A stretch of DNA of 36,758 bases, from the NCBI GenBank assembly GCA_944383255.1, contig CALWOY010000033.1:1-36758 (forward strand), in the 5' to 3' direction. Below, one piece after another: positions 35,104-36,758 of the stretch (positions are counted from its first letter, which is position 1; every line of letters begins with the position of its first letter). Both the position numbers and the translations under genes were made by a program. This stretch comes from an uncultured Clostridia bacterium (GTDB taxonomy: Bacteria; Bacillota; Clostridia; Christensenellales; UBA1242). The notes beneath the pieces are model-generated. The model made no database searches. It had not been told where the DNA came from and saw only the letters and a program-made list of their open reading frames with translations.

Positions 35104-35117
35104 CAATAAAATAATAA

Positions 35118-35142
35118 AAAACAGGCATTCTAAGCCTGTTTT
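35118..35142. terminator. Terminator between the DUF2188 gene and the VTT-type gene
   Basis: Stem AAAACAGGC (35118-35126) / GCCTGTTTT (35134-35142), 7-base loop; it covers the stop codon of the minus-strand gene. Confidence 0.75.
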
Positions 35143-35828
35143 CTTTTTAACATAATTTTCATTACAATAAGTGCGATTACATTCAAAACGAGTGCAACTC
35201 CCCATGCAAGTAGTGTCCATGGGAAACCGCCATCATTTAGGCTTTGAGCAAAGCCAAGAGAGTAAATCATTGTAATAAGCCCCAAAAATCTACAAATGAA
35301 GTTTATAATCATAAAAAAGATAAAGTCCATTTTTACTCCACCAGCAACAATACAAAGTATGTCATCTGGGAAAACTGGCAAAAGCACAGTTAGCGCATAG
35401 TACCACTTACCTTTATTGTTAAAAACGTTCACCCATTTTTGATAGTCCTCTTCGCTCCCTGCACACCATTTGACCGCTTTGCTACCAAACTTTCGTCCAA
35501 GTAGATATGCAAGTGCAACGCCTGTCATATACGCAAGCATGGTGACCAATATAAATATCCAGCCGTCTGTGCTTGTAAGTGACAAGTTCATGCTATCAAT
35601 AAGAATACACGCATTTACAACTACATACACCGGTATTGGAATTAGACACACTTGAATTACCATAATTAGATATATAATAAGATAAAGTACAAAGCCGTGC
35701 ATACTGGCAATATAATTTGAAATTGCGTCTGTAATGGAGTCAAAACTAAACAGCAGTTCAAATGCAAACATAAAAAGAACTGCAACCAAACTTACTTTTA
35801 AAATGTTATAAACTTGTAATTTTGTCAT
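35130..35828 (-). CDS. VTT-domain (TVP38/TMEM64, DedA-like) membrane protein
   Basis: 232 residues, about six hydrophobic segments. VTT-domain signs: YLLGRKFGSKAVKW, the re-entrant region with LLPVFPDDILCIVAGGVKM, and RFLGLITM. Members of the superfamily are lipid scramblases or transporters needed for membrane homeostasis. It follows dnaB by 6 bases with no ribosome site of its own, so expression depends on coupling. Its stop lies in the terminator at 35118-35142. Confidence 0.85.
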   Translation of the reverse strand: MTKLQVYNILKVSLVAVLFMFAFELLFSFDSITDAISNYIASMHGFVLYLIIYLIMVIQVCLIPIPVYVVVNACILIDSMNLSLTSTDGWIFILVTMLAYMTGVALAYLLGRKFGSKAVKWCAGSEEDYQKWVNVFNNKGKWYYALTVLLPVFPDDILCIVAGGVKMDFIFFMIINFICRFLGLITMIYSLGFAQSLNDGGFPWTLLAWGVALVLNVIALIVMKIMLKRKQA

Positions 35829-35834
35829 TTTAAT

Positions 35835-36758
35835 TTAATCTAACTTTTTGTCATCGAATGCAGTGGCTATTTCGTCAAAGTTAAAGTCCTTTAGGTCTTC
35901 ATCGCTAATCTCTGGCGCACCACCATATGCACCATCTGGAACAACTTTAACTGCATCACCATAGTCACGCTTTTCAAGACGTTTGTCTGGGTCAACAAAA
36001 AGCGTATATTCTGGAACCCATCGCATTTTAATATTTCCAGTTTCGCCATTTCTATGCTTAGCAACAACAAGTTCGCATATTCCAGGTTCATTTGGATTGA
36101 CAACATCATTGTATTTATCTGGGTTATCTATAAACAAAACTATATCTGCGTCTTGCTCAATAGCACCTGACTCACGAAGGTCACTAAGCATTGGTTTATG
36201 GTCTTTACGCTGTTCAATGGCACGACTAAGTTGCGATAAAAGAATAATTGGAACATTGAGTTCTTTAGCTGTAATTTTTAAGTATCTTGTAATTTCGCTT
36301 ATCTCCTGCTGACGATTATCTGTCTTAGTCATACCAGTCATAAGTTGAAGATAGTCAATAACTACAATATCAAGACCTTTTTCGCGTTTGAGTCTACGGC
36401 ATTTGTCCAAGATATCATTTGGACGATTCATTGATGAGTCATCTATGTAAATTTTTGCTTCACTTAGTTTTTTATTAGCTGTCCAAATATATTTCCAGTC
36501 ATCTGTGGTAAGTGTACCTTTTTTAGCCTTACTCATACTAACTTTTGCAACACTACAAATAGCACGCTGTGCAAGTTGAACTCTTGGCATTTCAAGCGAA
36601 AATATAGCACAAGTTTTATTTTGGTCAAGGCAAGCGTTTATTGCAATGTTTAGTGCAAAAGATGTTTTACCAACACCAGGACGTGCAGCAAGAAGAATAA
36701 GGTCACTGTTTTGTAGTCCATTTGTGAGTTGGTCAAACTCTGTAATGCCTGTTGATAT
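35835..36758 (-). CDS. dnaB: Replicative DNA helicase DnaB, C-terminal part (5' end outside window)
   Basis: 308 codons open at the right edge. RecA-like helicase domain: Walker A AARPGVGKTSFALNIA, SLEMP (H1a), Walker B IVVIDYLQLM (H2), LLSQLSRAIEQR (H3), and SDLRESGAIEQDADIVLFI (H4) with the arginine finger region after it. DnaB hexamers unwind the fork. The N-terminal primase-binding domain is off the window. No intein is visible in this part. The C-terminal acidic tail ends DDKKLD. Followed after 6 bases by the VTT-type gene. Confidence 0.96.
   Translation of the reverse strand: MSTGITEFDQLTNGLQNSDLILLAARPGVGKTSFALNIAINACLDQNKTCAIFSLEMPRVQLAQRAICSVAKVSMSKAKKGTLTTDDWKYIWTANKKLSEAKIYIDDSSMNRPNDILDKCRRLKREKGLDIVVIDYLQLMTGMTKTDNRQQEISEITRYLKITAKELNVPIILLSQLSRAIEQRKDHKPMLSDLRESGAIEQDADIVLFIDNPDKYNDVVNPNEPGICELVVAKHRNGETGNIKMRWVPEYTLFVDPDKRLEKRDYGDAVKVVPDGAYGGAPEISDEDLKDFNFDEIATAFDDKKLD

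Overview
The window is AT-rich chromosomal DNA of a low-GC, Gram-positive-type bacterium, most likely an uncultured Bacillota/Clostridia lineage (inference). The grounds are strong Shine-Dalgarno sites, sigma-A-like promoters with TTGACA/TATAAT hexamers, short U-tailed terminators, the diaminopimelate aminotransferase route, and YitT, TM2, YdjG/YdjI-like and Ku genes. Almost every gene is chromosomal housekeeping or a small hypothetical; there is no transposase, integrase, rRNA operon or CRISPR array.

Layout. 1-1.9 kb: the end of an unknown gene, a lipoprotein, an XRE regulator and two tiny membrane proteins. 1.9-6.4 kb: gyrB-gyrA on the minus strand behind a promoter set inside an inverted repeat. 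6.5-7.4 kb: tRNA-His diverging from two small XRE regulators, then a degenerate palindromic repeat. 7.4-10.5 kb: a YdjG/YdjI-like zinc-ribbon and SPFH pair diverging from a PlsC-type acyltransferase. 10.6-13.5 kb: an overlapping operon unknown-queH-lepB-recF. 13.5-15.7 kb: a cysteine-synthase-like gene, a YjbR-type gene and a 5'-truncated DUF362 fragment. 15.7-18.8 kb: overlapping dapF-dapL for meso-DAP/lysine and a YitT membrane protein. 18.8-22.1 kb: an orphan HicB-like protein, a 64-aa orphan, Ku, and a large coiled-coil fibre-like protein. 22.2-25.1 kb: the tRNA-modification operon tilS-TM2 protein-mnmA. 25.1-26.4 kb: a possible 27-residue membrane peptide, an unknown protein, tRNA-Val and a striking GC-rich structured element. 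26.4-29.7 kb: aspS-lysS. 29.8-31.0 kb: rubrerythrin, then the small membrane protein gene that follows ftsH. 31.0-34.2 kb: ftsH and a HAD phosphatase. 34.4-36.8 kb: a DUF2188 membrane protein, a VTT/DedA-type protein and the C-terminal part of dnaB.

How they fit together: replication and topology (gyrA, gyrB, recF, dnaB), translation (aspS, lysS, tilS, mnmA, queH, two tRNAs), envelope and protein quality control (lepB, ftsH, YdjG/YdjI-like, DapL/DapF) and oxidative stress (rubrerythrin).

The most unusual signal is a 117-nt element at about 60% GC directly behind lysS (26297-26413). It folds into a closed multi-stem structure, carries a GNRA tetraloop only on the minus strand and is followed there by a U tract: a candidate undescribed structured RNA. 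A second theme is that several genes (acyltransferase, CysK-like, the possible 27-aa peptide) have good promoters whose predicted start sites fall on or within a few bases of the ATG, without a Shine-Dalgarno site, which suggests leaderless mRNAs.
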